Origin: Scytolyngbya sp. HA4215-MV1 | Lineage (GTDB): Bacteria > Cyanobacteriota > Cyanobacteriia > Leptolyngbyales > Leptolyngbyaceae | DNA length: 41,224 bases | Assembly (NCBI GenBank): GCA_019359045.1 | Contig: JAHHIA010000023.1 | Location: 1 to 41,224 of the forward strand | Reading direction: 5' to 3' | In this document: positions 25,635 to 34,056 of the stretch, piece by piece | Numbering within the stretch: position 1 is the first letter of the stretch | How the letters are laid out: every line of letters begins with the position of its first letter | Notes under the pieces: model-generated | The model's database searches: none | Seen by the model: the letters and a program-made list of their open reading frames with translations, nothing else | Told to the model about the DNA's origin: nothing | Program-made: the position numbers and the translations under genes

Positions 25635-26729
25635 TTAGACGCTCACCGCTTCTCGTACACCCGTTAACTCCGCCATCACCTCAGCCACCGACAAAAGTCG
25701 CTCTGCCCTTCCTACGTTGGCACCTGAAAAGATCAAGCCATTCTCGACATCTCCCCGTGCCGCATTCGCCAATGCCTGAAGAATACAATAGGTCTTGCGG
25801 CTATCCCGACAGAGGCAAATCTCTAGACAATTGACAATGCATCGCCGTTCTAAATCGGTGGAGGCACTTATCGCCTTTTCAGCAAATGCATTGCGTAACG
25901 CGCGAGCAGGCTTACCCACCGGACTGGGCACGATCGTCACATCCGCTGGATCGGCATGAAGATGAAACTCTTTGTAGCGTTGATCGGCATCACACTCCTC
26001 AGTAGTGATAAAGCGAGTCCCCACTTGAACCCCCTTGGCTCCCAACGCTAACATGCGATCGACATCTGCACTATCCCAAATTCCTCCGGCTGCAATGAGT
26101 GGAATCTCCACGTGAAAATGATTCTGAAGATAATTCTGAATTTGAGGAATTAAAGGCTCAATCTGTCCGCTGAACTCCTCACAAGTGGTGCCAATATGTC
26201 CACCAACTACTTTAGAATTCTCCACAATAAAGGCATCCGGTAAGCGATCGTACTGTTGCTGCCAGGTATGACAGATCGCTTGCACCGCTTCTAAGCCACA
26301 CACCATCGGAACTAACGCCACTTCTGGGTAGTCTACTGTGTAAGCAGGCAAGTTCAAGGGCAAGCCTGCGGCTGTAATGATCAGGTCTGCACCATTTGCC
26401 GCCGCCGTCTGAGCCATGGCTGGATAATCTTTCGTCGCAACCAGAATATTCACCCCAATCACCCCATTGGGGCTAATGGCACGCGCCTTTTTCAGTTCAT
26501 CACTTAATGCCAATTGATTGGCAATGAAAAAGCTACCTTGTTTGGGATGAGTGTCAAAATAAGGGGAATCCAGCCCTAAGCCCAGAGAGGAGATGACCCC
26601 GACCCCTCCCGTCTTGGCAACCGATCCCGCCAAACGAGCACCCGACACCCGCACTGCCATCGCCCCTTGAACAATCGGATAACGGGCAGTGTGTTGACCA
26701 ATTCTAAGTGGAGGCAGCGATCTCGACAT
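25635..26729 (-). CDS. Nitronate monooxygenase family FMN enzyme
   Basis: A 364-residue TIM-barrel flavoenzyme of the nitronate monooxygenase/2-nitropropane dioxygenase family. It shows PIVQGAMAVRVSGARLA at the N-terminus, GVGVISSLGLG near 43, VENSKVVGGHIGTT near 170 and IPLIAAGGIWDSADVDRMLALGAKGVQVGTRF near 210 (the phosphate-binding end). A cysteine-rich stretch, CIVNCLEICLC near 300, is notable. Family members oxidise nitronates with O2; the true substrate here is unknown. It heads an operon with DUF2499 and DUF3593, and its promoter carries the operator also found at arsR and psbA, so it is probably controlled by the neighbouring repressor. Confidence 0.85.
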   Translation of the reverse strand: MSRSLPPLRIGQHTARYPIVQGAMAVRVSGARLAGSVAKTGGVGVISSLGLGLDSPYFDTHPKQGSFFIANQLALSDELKKARAISPNGVIGVNILVATKDYPAMAQTAAANGADLIITAAGLPLNLPAYTVDYPEVALVPMVCGLEAVQAICHTWQQQYDRLPDAFIVENSKVVGGHIGTTCEEFSGQIEPLIPQIQNYLQNHFHVEIPLIAAGGIWDSADVDRMLALGAKGVQVGTRFITTEECDADQRYKEFHLHADPADVTIVPSPVGKPARALRNAFAEKAISASTDLERRCIVNCLEICLCRDSRKTYCILQALANAARGDVENGLIFSGANVGRAERLLSVAEVMAELTGVREAVSV

Positions 26730-26743
26730 ACGATACTTCGCTC

Positions 26744-26795
26744 AATAACTAAATAGTGATGCAACGAATATACCACTTCAGATCTGGAAACTCAA
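26744..26795 (-). promoter_or_regulatory. Promoter and ArsR-type operator of the nitronate monooxygenase operon
   Basis: Read on the minus strand, a -35 TTGAGT (26790-26795), a 17-nt spacer and a -10 TATATT (26767-26772) form a good sigma-70 promoter. Just downstream, at about +1 to +20, is the operator core AATAACTAAATAGTGATG (plus strand, 26744-26761). A repressor bound there would block initiation or early elongation. Confidence 0.65.
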
Positions 26796-26802
26796 CCCGC
26801 AA

Positions 26803-27234
26803 TTAATGTCGCGAACCAGGTACTTGCTCTTTCACCTTGGTCTTTTGGGATTTAGCACTTTTCTTAGGGGCACTGCTATTGGACTGCAGAGTTGTGGCTT
26901 GCAAAAACTTTTCAGCCTGTTGACGCAACCGATCGCCAATCTGACCACAGGCTAGTTCACAAAATTCAAAGACCAGTGGATCAGCAATTTCATAATAGGC
27001 ACTGGTTCCTTTTGGCTGACGGGTCAGAATCCCTGCTTGGGTCATCACCTTGAGATGCTTCGAAAGGTTTGCTTGACCTAATTCAGTTGCCTCACACAAC
27101 TCCATCACATTCATGGGACCCGACCTGAGGCATTGCAGAATATGCAAACGGCTTGTCTCAGAGAGGATTTTGAAGTAGTCCGCAACGGCTTCAAGCACAG
27201 CAATGGGGACTAGCGGTTGGACTGACTTTGGCAT
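26803..27234 (-). CDS. ArsR/SmtB-family transcriptional repressor
   Basis: A 143-residue winged-helix protein. AVADYFKILSETSRLHILQCL (about 15-35) is the ArsR dimer/helix-1 region, followed by the recognition helix in QANLSKHLKVMTQAG and the wing RQPKGTSAYYEI. Four cysteines are present (35, 47, 92, 96), but the classic ELCVCDL arsenic motif is reduced to ELCEATE. Cys47 and Cys92/96 could form a redox or persulfide switch as in SqrR/BigR-type members; that is inference. The C-terminal 35 residues are basic and variable. It lies between two target-like promoters and has the same operator upstream of itself, so autoregulation is likely. Confidence 0.88.
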   Translation of the reverse strand: MPKSVQPLVPIAVLEAVADYFKILSETSRLHILQCLRSGPMNVMELCEATELGQANLSKHLKVMTQAGILTRQPKGTSAYYEIADPLVFEFCELACGQIGDRLRQQAEKFLQATTLQSNSSAPKKSAKSQKTKVKEQVPGSRH

Positions 27235-27260
27235 GGGGCGGGCAGAATCTATAAAAGTTT

Positions 27261-27278
27261 AATAACTATATAGTAGTC
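27261..27278. promoter_or_regulatory. ArsR-type operator upstream of its own gene
   Basis: AATAACTATATAGTAGTC shares the core AATAACTA-NNY-AGT with the sites at 26744 and 27566. It lies 27 nt upstream of the repressor's ATG (minus strand), within the likely promoter, as expected for autorepression. Confidence 0.6.
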
Positions 27279-27361
27279 TAACCCAAGCAATACCCGCGAT
27301 CGTACCCCTCAATCACAAGCTAAGGAACGAGAACCTAACAAAACCGTTCATTCTGTAGCTT

Positions 27362-27412
27362 AGCATTCGGGCTAAACTTCGGCGATGGGCCAAAAGTCAC
27401 CTGCCGAATGCT
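27362..27412. repeat. Inverted repeat between arsR and psbA
   Basis: AGCATTCGG (27362-27370) and CCGAATGCT (27404-27412) are exact reverse complements 33 nt apart. The stem lies in the 426-nt divergent gap, upstream of both promoters. It has no T-run; it may be an additional regulator site or a repeat remnant. The remainder of the gap besides the two operators shows no gene. Confidence 0.4.
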
Positions 27413-27555
27413 GAGTCCTTGCGCTTGGAAAATTTGTCGATGTTATTTACTCCCCATTCTCAAGAAACCGCTTCATTCGTCGTTACAACAGCATTCTCAC
27501 CAACCCTCAACCAAGATTGACGCATGCTCGAACAACGCATCTTCCCAGATCTCTA

Positions 27556-27588
27556 TTGACAACTTAATAACTATTCAGTTATTAAGTT
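27556..27588 (+). promoter_or_regulatory. psbA promoter with perfect palindromic operator
   Basis: A consensus -35 TTGACA (27556-27561) is followed after 17-18 nt by a weak -10 (TTATTA or TATTAA, about 27579-27585). The spacer and -10 are filled by a palindrome with 12-bp arms, AACTTAATAACT (27561-27572) and AGTTATTAAGTT (27577-27588). Its centre contains AATAACTATTCAGTTATT, the motif found at arsR and the nitronate monooxygenase operon. Binding here would occlude RNA polymerase. Confidence 0.75.
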
Positions 27589-27659
27589 ATAAAAGATCGT
27601 TTTTTCTAGTGCTTCATACTTCATAACGACATCCTTAATCAATTTGCACGAATGGAATC

Positions 27660-28742
27660 ATGACTACACTTCTCCAGCGGCGCAATCGCGCCAATTTGTG
27701 GGATCGTTTTTGTGACTGGGTCACCAGCACCGAGAATCGACTGTATGTCGGTTGGTTTGGGGTTCTGTTAATCCCGACGGCCTTAACCGCTGCGATCGTA
27801 TTTATTCTGGCAATGATTGCTGCCCCACCAGTGGATATCGATGGCATTCGGGAACCTGTTTCAGGGTCGTTGCTCTATGGCAACAACCTGATTACGGCAA
27901 CGGTTGTCCCAACCTCAGCTGCTGTTGGTTTGCATCTTTACCCCATTTGGGAAGCCGCTTCTTTAGATGAGTGGTTATATAACGGGGGACCTTATGAAAT
28001 GATCGTGCTGCATTTCTTAATTGCGGTATATGCCTACATGGGACGGCAATGGGAACTGAGTTATCGTCTGGGCATGCGTCCCTGGATTGCAGTGGCATTT
28101 TCTGCTCCCGCTGCTGCGGCAACTGCGGTGCTCCTCATTTACCCGATCGGACAAGGTAGCTTTTCTGATGGGATGATGTTGGGCATTTCTGGCACCTTCA
28201 ACTTCATGATTGTGTTTTCTCCCGAACATAATCTCCTCATGCATCCCTTTCATATGTTAGGAGTGGCTGGGGTCTTTGGGGGCGCCCTCTTTGCAGCCAT
28301 GCATGGCTCATTGGTGACCTCTTCTCTAGTGCGTGAAACCAGTGAAACTGAGTCGCAAAACCACGGGTATAAGTTTGGACAAGAGGAGGAAACTTACAAC
28401 ATCGTGGCAGCGCATGGTTACTTTGGACGGTTAATCTTCCAATATGCATCTTTTAACAATAGTCGTGCGTTGCACTTTTTCCTGGCTGCTTGGCCCGTTA
28501 TCGGCATCTGGTTTGCGGCGTTGGGCATCAGCACGATGTCGTTCAACTTAAATGGACTGAATTTCAACAGTTCGATTTTGGATCATGAAGGACGAACTAT
28601 TCCGACGTGGGCAGACGTTCTCAACCGAGCCAATTTAGGAATTGAGGTGATGCACGAGCGGAATGCCCACAACTTCCCACTGGATTTGGCATCGCGCGCA
28701 GCTCAACCGATCGCGATCGTAGCGCCTGCGATTTCTAGCTAA
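27660..28742 (+). CDS. psbA: Photosystem II D1 protein, microaerobic-type (D1') variant
   Basis: A 360-residue D1. All manganese-cluster ligands are present (Asp170, Glu189, His332, Glu333, His337, Asp342, and Ala344 before the processed tail), as are Tyr161/His190, His198, His215, His252, Ser264 and His272. It carries the three marks of D1' forms: Ala80 (Gly in standard D1), Leu158 (Phe) and Ala286 (Thr). It also has Met173 (Pro) and Phe147 (Tyr), and Gln130 as in low-light D1. Known D1' proteins are made under low oxygen. Unusual are Ser187-Pro188 before ligand Glu189, and Ala87 for Asn. The palindrome in its promoter ties it to the adjacent ArsR repressor. No other psbA is in the window. 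Confidence 0.95.
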   Translation: MTTLLQRRNRANLWDRFCDWVTSTENRLYVGWFGVLLIPTALTAAIVFILAMIAAPPVDIDGIREPVSGSLLYGNNLITATVVPTSAAVGLHLYPIWEAASLDEWLYNGGPYEMIVLHFLIAVYAYMGRQWELSYRLGMRPWIAVAFSAPAAAATAVLLIYPIGQGSFSDGMMLGISGTFNFMIVFSPEHNLLMHPFHMLGVAGVFGGALFAAMHGSLVTSSLVRETSETESQNHGYKFGQEEETYNIVAAHGYFGRLIFQYASFNNSRALHFFLAAWPVIGIWFAALGISTMSFNLNGLNFNSSILDHEGRTIPTWADVLNRANLGIEVMHERNAHNFPLDLASRAAQPIAIVAPAISS

Positions 28743-28792
28743 TTTTGAGCAATTTTGCCACTTTTGCGTCTTTGATAAAGACTTGATAGATA

Positions 28793-28820
28793 GCGCCCTG
28801 CCATGGGCGCTTTTGTTTTT
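28793..28820 (+). terminator. Intrinsic terminator of psbA
   Basis: GCGCCC (28793-28798) and GGGCGC (28805-28810) form a stem with loop TGCCAT, followed by TTTTGTTTTT. It lies 50 nt after the psbA stop. Confidence 0.85.
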
Positions 28821-28926
28821 GAATCTCAGTCGGTTGCCGGAACTGGTGGAAGATACCCAGATGATGGTGGGGAGTGAAGCCTATGCCGCTGCGAGGTTGG
28901 CTTACAGTTCTGCGAAGACTTTGTAA
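28819..28926 (+). pseudogene. Possible C-terminal gene remnant
   Basis: A short frame with no start encodes LPELVEDTQMMVGSEAYAA, then ARLAYSSAKTL and a stop at 28926. The composition looks protein-like and helical, but nothing upstream continues it. It may be the tail of a lost gene. The rest of the 28743-29149 gap holds the psbA terminator and a hairpin, CTGGAGC/GCTCCAG (29047-29066), about 85 nt before the next gene. Confidence 0.25.
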
Positions 28927-29149
28927 GGATATAGGCTTGGATGAGGTGGTGGGTGATCTGTCGCGTCAGTTTAGTTGAAAGAGTTGTAAGACTCAGGCGA
29001 TCGATGGGGCAGGAACGAATTGAGATTGTAAATAGATAAGTTAGGGCTGGAGCGCTTATGCTCCAGTCTCGGTAAGCCAGATCTCCGGAATTGTCTATTA
29101 AAATTGGAAGAACTACAGTGACATCGTGTTTCTGCTGAGTTAAGTCCAG

Positions 29150-30136
29150 ATGGTATCGTTTGATCCGCTACACCCTATACATAAGGCATTGCAAGAGCAG
29201 CATAGCCTCTTGAGTGAGAAACTGCTGGAACTACGACGAGACTCCGCGATCGAGACAGGGGCTGCTGTCCAATTTCAAATTAGAGAGCAGATTAAGCAGG
29301 TTGAGGCAAATCTGGTAGAGATTGCCAAACAGATGGACAACCTGGAGCGAGTTTTAGAAGATGGGCGCTTATACCAAGCCTTGTTAAAACTGGGCTACCG
29401 AAAGCAAGTGCAGCTATTTCGGAAGTTTGTGGAAAAGCACCCAGTAACTGCTTTCTTGATCTATGGCAAGCTAGACTTTGGGCAACGCTGGTTGCTCAAT
29501 CGGTTAGTTGTGCAGCATACTCGCGATAGTATTGCCGGAAAGGTCATTAAAGTGAGTCTGGGTCGGGTTGCCCGACGTAGTGATGTGGCAGCCTTATGGC
29601 GAGAGTTAGGCGGGCGAGTTGGGTTGGGACGACAGAGTTCTGTTTCTGCCATTGTGGAACGGGTTTACCAGAGCTGGAAAACCCAAAATGTTTTGCTAGT
29701 TTTCTACGATGTCGATTTTTTGCCAGAAAGATCTCTAAAGGAACTGTTACAAGATTTTTGGTCACCTTTAGCCACTCAAGTCTGGAAGGGAGGAAAACCC
29801 GAAAGTCCCTATAAGTTATTACTGTTTCTCGTCGATTACGAGGGATGTGTGGGGAACTGGAGTATTCCCTTTGCGGAAGCACTCAATTCAGATTGGCATC
29901 CCAGATTGCCTGTCAAACTACCAATGATTAGCGAGTTTACCAAGAACGAATTGACCAATTGGTTAGAGTTTTCAGCTGATGATCTGCCTGTGGCTTTGGT
30001 AGATGATCCAGATGCAGTTGCTCAAGCAATTCTGGAAAACAGCGATAATGGCATTCCTGAACCTACCTTGGGAGAAATTTGTCAGCAAGCTGGGTTAGAT
30101 TGGTACGAAAACGAGGAAAAATGGATGAAGCTGTGA
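29150..30136 (+). CDS. Degenerate STAND-like P-loop protein with N-terminal effector-associated helical domain
   Basis: A 328-residue protein. Residues about 10-70 form a helical hairpin (SEKLLELRRD, EQIKQVEANLVEIAKQMDNL) that aligns without gaps to the C-terminus of the TIR protein 5 kb downstream. A P-loop-like domain follows: FLIYGKLDFGQRWLLNRLV (about 102-120) sits where Walker A belongs but lacks its Lys-Thr/Ser, and LLVFYDVD (about 183-190) resembles Walker B. This is the layout of inactive STAND (iSTAND) proteins of MoxR-vWA conflict systems, so it probably senses or scaffolds rather than hydrolyses. It overlaps the MoxR gene by 16 nt. Confidence 0.65.
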   Translation: MVSFDPLHPIHKALQEQHSLLSEKLLELRRDSAIETGAAVQFQIREQIKQVEANLVEIAKQMDNLERVLEDGRLYQALLKLGYRKQVQLFRKFVEKHPVTAFLIYGKLDFGQRWLLNRLVVQHTRDSIAGKVIKVSLGRVARRSDVAALWRELGGRVGLGRQSSVSAIVERVYQSWKTQNVLLVFYDVDFLPERSLKELLQDFWSPLATQVWKGGKPESPYKLLLFLVDYEGCVGNWSIPFAEALNSDWHPRLPVKLPMISEFTKNELTNWLEFSADDLPVALVDDPDAVAQAILENSDNGIPEPTLGEICQQAGLDWYENEEKWMKL

Positions 30137-31053
30137 AGTTGCAACCATTGCAATATACGGGAAAAGTGAAACCAGCTCGGGGAGAGCGTGGGGCAAATGG
30201 TCAACTACTATCACCCTATTTGCCTAGTGATGAACTGGTTGAGGCTGTGAATCTGGCAATTTATCTGGAACGTCCTCTGTTGCTTAAGGGAGAACCAGGG
30301 TGTGGCAAGACTCAGTTGGCAGAAGCGGTAGCCTACGAGTTGAAATTGCCGCTAGAACCCTGGTATGTCAAATCCATCAGTCGAGCGAGGGATGGACTAT
30401 ACACCTATGATGCTGTGGGGCGGTTACGGGATGCCCAACTGGCAGTATCGGGTCGATTGAGTGAAGAGCAAATTCGGAAAATTGATAATCCGGCAACGTA
30501 TGTGCGCTGGGAAGCCCTGGGACGGGCTTTTCAAAATCAGCAGCGAACCGTTGTCTTGATTGACGAGATTGACAAAGCAGACATTGACTTTCCTAATGAT
30601 TTGTTGCTGGAATTGGATAAACAATGTTTCTTTGTAGAAGAAACAGGGCAAATGATTCAAGCACAAGTTGCTCCGATCGTTTTCATTACCAGCAACGATG
30701 AGAAAGATTTGCCTGATGCTTTTTTGCGGCGTTGTCTATTTCATTATGTAGAGTTTCCTAACCAAAAACGCTTGATCGAGATCATTGAGTCTCGATTCCC
30801 AAACGCATCTGAGGAATTGGTGAATCAGGCAGTCACAAAGTTTCAAGAACTGCGGGAAGCCATGCGTAAGGAGAAGGGCGAAGCTGGCAAGAAAGTTAGT
30901 ACTAGTGAATTAATTGACTGGTTTAAGGTGTTGCAGCAGCATCCAGAGGATGAGGTGTTGACAAAACTGCATGGCAAGCTCCCCTTTGCTGGGGTATTGC
31001 TGAAGAGTTGGGAAGATCATGTTCGCTATTTGAGGTCAGGTAAAGGTGGATGA
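30121..31053 (+). CDS. MoxR-family AAA+ ATPase
   Basis: A 310-residue AAA+ protein. Walker A is LKGEPGCGKTQLAEA near residue 55, Walker B VVLIDEIDKAD near 145, and FITSNDEKDLPDAFLRRC near 188 holds sensor 1 and the arginine finger. MoxR ATPases remodel partners together with vWA proteins; the vWA gene overlaps its end by 8 nt. The ATG at 30121 is chosen over an upstream in-frame codon because GAGGAAAA lies directly before it. It is the ATP-using motor of the six-gene cluster. Confidence 0.92.
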   Translation: MDEAVKLQPLQYTGKVKPARGERGANGQLLSPYLPSDELVEAVNLAIYLERPLLLKGEPGCGKTQLAEAVAYELKLPLEPWYVKSISRARDGLYTYDAVGRLRDAQLAVSGRLSEEQIRKIDNPATYVRWEALGRAFQNQQRTVVLIDEIDKADIDFPNDLLLELDKQCFFVEETGQMIQAQVAPIVFITSNDEKDLPDAFLRRCLFHYVEFPNQKRLIEIIESRFPNASEELVNQAVTKFQELREAMRKEKGEAGKKVSTSELIDWFKVLQQHPEDEVLTKLHGKLPFAGVLLKSWEDHVRYLRSGKGG

Positions 31054-32248
31054 TCTGCCCCTACTGGAACTATTCAACCGATTGCGTGCCATAGGTCTAC
31101 CTCTGGGACTTCGAGATTATGAATCTGTTTTGCAAGCATTACGAGGGGGCTATGGACTTCCTAACCGTTCTGCGCTAGCACGTTTATGTCAAACTTTATG
31201 GGTAAGAACGCCTGCTGAACAACAAGTATTTAACTACTATTTTGAGCGATTGATGGGTGAGGAAACACATTTTCCGATCAATAGAGCAGAGGATACATCT
31301 ACTTTTCCACCAGATCCTACGCCATCCTCAACACCTAAACCGAGTTCATCACCCACACTATTTCCCTCGGCAAATCCTATTTCATCTTCGCCCCCATATT
31401 CCACTCACAAACCTCCATTAAACCATCCAGAGTATCGCCATCAGAGCCAAAGCAAGTCGGTGTCTTCTGAATTAACTGCTAGTACCAGGCTCGCTTCAGA
31501 GTTGCTGCGGGAGACGGGCGATACCGTCCAGGTTGCTCAAGTTGTGCAGCAAATAACCAATCCAGACGGGCAAAAATTGCGCCACGATTCCAGATTCGCT
31601 GGAGATTACTTTCCTGTCACACAGCGACAAATGAAGCAAAGTTGGCGATATCTACGCCGTATGGTGCGAACGGGTTTGGCGACAGAACTGGATATCAAAG
31701 GTACGGTTCATCATATTGCTCACAATGGCATGTTTTTGGAGCCAATGTTTGTGGCACGACGTACCAACCAAACTGAGTTAATCCTGCTACTCGATCGAGA
31801 TGGCTCGATGGTCCCTTTTCATTCCCTCTCAGATCTTTTGGCTGAAACCGCTTTTAGAGGAGGACGATTGAGCCAGACGGGAATTTACTACTTTCACAAC
31901 TGCCCCCTGGGTTATCTCTATCGAGACCCAATGCATCAAGAGGCAATCCCAGTTGAGAAGATGCTGTCAAGAATACGCCGCAACCATACGACTGTGCTGT
32001 TCTTCAGTGATGCGGGTGCAGCACGGTCTGGGCTAAATTTAGAACGCATCGAGTGTACCGTGGCATTTTTGAAACAGCTTAGACGCCATATTCGTTATCT
32101 TGCATGGCTGAACCCAGTGCCCCAATCTCGCTGGTCTATGACTACAGCAGGGGGAATTGCCCGTCATGTGCCCATGTTTGAAGTCACCCGTCCAGGTCTT
32201 AGTCGCACAATTGATGCTTTGCGTGGTCGTCACCAACTGTTGCCATAG
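31046..32248 (+). CDS. vWA-domain (CoxE-like) protein partner of MoxR
   Basis: A 400-residue protein. The N-terminal helical part (1-80) is followed by a Ser/Pro-rich linker (about 85-140) and a vWA-like domain from about 245. The metal site is DRDGSM near 250, a variant of DxSxS, and later FFSDAGAARSG and a C-terminal WLNPVPQSRW complete the fold. Such proteins act with MoxR ATPases as metal-dependent binding platforms. The start is a GTG overlapping the MoxR stop (8 nt), indicating tight coupling. Confidence 0.85.
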   Translation: MDDLPLLELFNRLRAIGLPLGLRDYESVLQALRGGYGLPNRSALARLCQTLWVRTPAEQQVFNYYFERLMGEETHFPINRAEDTSTFPPDPTPSSTPKPSSSPTLFPSANPISSSPPYSTHKPPLNHPEYRHQSQSKSVSSELTASTRLASELLRETGDTVQVAQVVQQITNPDGQKLRHDSRFAGDYFPVTQRQMKQSWRYLRRMVRTGLATELDIKGTVHHIAHNGMFLEPMFVARRTNQTELILLLDRDGSMVPFHSLSDLLAETAFRGGRLSQTGIYYFHNCPLGYLYRDPMHQEAIPVEKMLSRIRRNHTTVLFFSDAGAARSGLNLERIECTVAFLKQLRRHIRYLAWLNPVPQSRWSMTTAGGIARHVPMFEVTRPGLSRTIDALRGRHQLLP

Positions 32249-32262
32249 CCCAAGGGGAAGCA

Positions 32263-33972
32263 ATGCTTTATTCATCTTTATCCTGGCTTGAAATTGAATC
32301 TACCGCCTCAGCCCAAAAGCGTATCGAGCTATTGCGCCAACGCTTTGGCGAGGGGCATATTTATTTGGCTTGCCATGCAGCGTTACCTCTGGCACTTACT
32401 CCAGATTTACTGTATTGCCTATGGATTAATTTTCAGCAAGATGTTTATGGTCAACTGTTGGATATTCCCTGGATTGCAGTTGCAGATTTATTGCTTTCAA
32501 ACCTTTGCCATGAGGTGGGATATGAACTCTATGAGCTAGATTCTGTCGTCCGAAATTTATTGCTAGTTGAGTTAGAAACAAATCCCCGACTTGGTGTAGG
32601 AAGGGTTAAGGAATTGTCGGAGTTTTTGCTTAATTTCGTACAGCCACAATTTGAAAATCATGATCCAGATCTCCAAAACCTCGCCCAAGTGCAAAGATGG
32701 GCAGCTTTGGCTTATGTACAGCCCCAACAGTTGAAATATGAGATGTTGTCTTCGATTTCAAAACTAGATCTGGAAGATAGCGCAGAGTGGATTCGCATGG
32801 CGTCTTTAGCTGAAACCTTGACTGAACCGTTAGTAGAATTTGACTCTCTATTGATTTACGTGCGGGGCATCCGACAATTTGCTCGAGGTAATTTGCAAGC
32901 CGCTGCAACAGAACTTAGTGCCTTATCCAACAATGAGTTGCAAGTACAGATTGACAGCTTTGTTCTCGATCTGCCCCTAGGATTACCTGCGATCGAAACA
33001 ATCAGTCATCAGTCTAAAGCTCATGATACTGAAGCTAGTGAAGTTAGGCACCTATTACTTATTGAAGACGACCAAGGACGACGAGAATTTATTTTAGAAA
33101 ATTCAGTCTATTCGATTGGGCGTGACCCTAAATGCGATATCCGTTTAGTATCACAGTTTGTCAGTCGTCGTCACGCAACCTTAGTACAACTGCCAAGAGA
33201 TGACGGCTCTTTTTATTACCGAATTGTTGACGGTAATCTTAAGGGAAAAATTAGCGCTAATGGATTATTTATCAATGGGCGTAGGCTCCAGGCCCATGAT
33301 CTGCAAAATGAAGACGTGGTTATTTTTGATCAACGTCAAGTACGTGCTATTTACTATGCGTTACGTAGAGATGCTTTGGTTTCCATTCCGCCGGATGAAT
33401 TTGATATTACCCTTATAAGCCCCTTGATGGTTCAGGCAGAATATGATGATGTAGAGAAAATTAGTAACCAGTCTCAAGAGCACCCTGACGTGGAGATTAG
33501 GACGAAAGATTTTAATGTAGAAAAAAATAGTAATCAGTCTCAAGTAGAGGGTATTGAAGTAAGTCAAATTGACCATCTATTCATCATTGAAGACAATAAA
33601 GGGCGACGAGAATTTATTTTAGATAGTCCAGTCTATTCGATTGGACGTGACCCTAAATGTGATATCCGTTTAGTATCAGATTTTGTCAGTCGTCGTCACG
33701 CTACCTTGGTAAAACTACAAAATGAAGATGGCTCTTTTTATTACCGAATTATTGATGGTAATCTTAAGGGAAAACCGAGCGGCAATGGATTATTAATCAA
33801 TGGGCGTAAGCTTCGGCATGCTGATTTGAAAGATGAGGATGAAATAGTTTTTGGGCCCCAAGTCAGCGCCATTTATTACCTACTACGCAGAGAGGTGTCT
33901 TATCCTGATTTTCTTGATGAGTTTGATATAACGCTCATAGCACCTAATCACTGGAGTTTGGATAATGATTAA
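32263..33972 (+). CDS. Protein with cyanobacterial N-terminal helical domain and two FHA domains
   Basis: A 569-residue protein. Residues 1-240 form a helical domain (LSWLEIESTASAQKRIELL, PWIAVADLLLSNLCHEVGYELYE) that I recognise only as recurrent in cyanobacterial multidomain proteins. Two FHA domains follow at about 262-385 and 435-558. Each has the phosphothreonine-binding marks SIGRDPKCDIRL, FVSRRHATLV and NGL(F/L)INGR, and the two are nearly identical. FHA domains read phosphothreonine, so the Ser/Thr kinase encoded next is an obvious partner. It starts 14 nt after the vWA gene. From here through the kinase gene the DNA is visibly AT-richer than the rest. Confidence 0.85.
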   Translation: MLYSSLSWLEIESTASAQKRIELLRQRFGEGHIYLACHAALPLALTPDLLYCLWINFQQDVYGQLLDIPWIAVADLLLSNLCHEVGYELYELDSVVRNLLLVELETNPRLGVGRVKELSEFLLNFVQPQFENHDPDLQNLAQVQRWAALAYVQPQQLKYEMLSSISKLDLEDSAEWIRMASLAETLTEPLVEFDSLLIYVRGIRQFARGNLQAAATELSALSNNELQVQIDSFVLDLPLGLPAIETISHQSKAHDTEASEVRHLLLIEDDQGRREFILENSVYSIGRDPKCDIRLVSQFVSRRHATLVQLPRDDGSFYYRIVDGNLKGKISANGLFINGRRLQAHDLQNEDVVIFDQRQVRAIYYALRRDALVSIPPDEFDITLISPLMVQAEYDDVEKISNQSQEHPDVEIRTKDFNVEKNSNQSQVEGIEVSQIDHLFIIEDNKGRREFILDSPVYSIGRDPKCDIRLVSDFVSRRHATLVKLQNEDGSFYYRIIDGNLKGKPSGNGLLINGRKLRHADLKDEDEIVFGPQVSAIYYLLRREVSYPDFLDEFDITLIAPNHWSLDND

Positions 33973-34056
33973 CAATCTGCTCAATTCAGGTAATCGAATC
34001 TAGAGGAAATTCAAGAATCTCAAACCCATTCATTGTCTAGTCACAATTGAGAATCA

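Noticed and set aside
27408-27626. Open frame between arsR and psbA
   Set aside because: It runs through the psbA promoter and operator and has no ribosome site; the composition looks random.
27660-28742. psbA as a rogue D1 or chlorophyll f synthase
   Set aside because: All manganese-cluster ligands, the TyrZ/His190 pair and the processed C-terminal tail are present; those divergent forms lack ligands.
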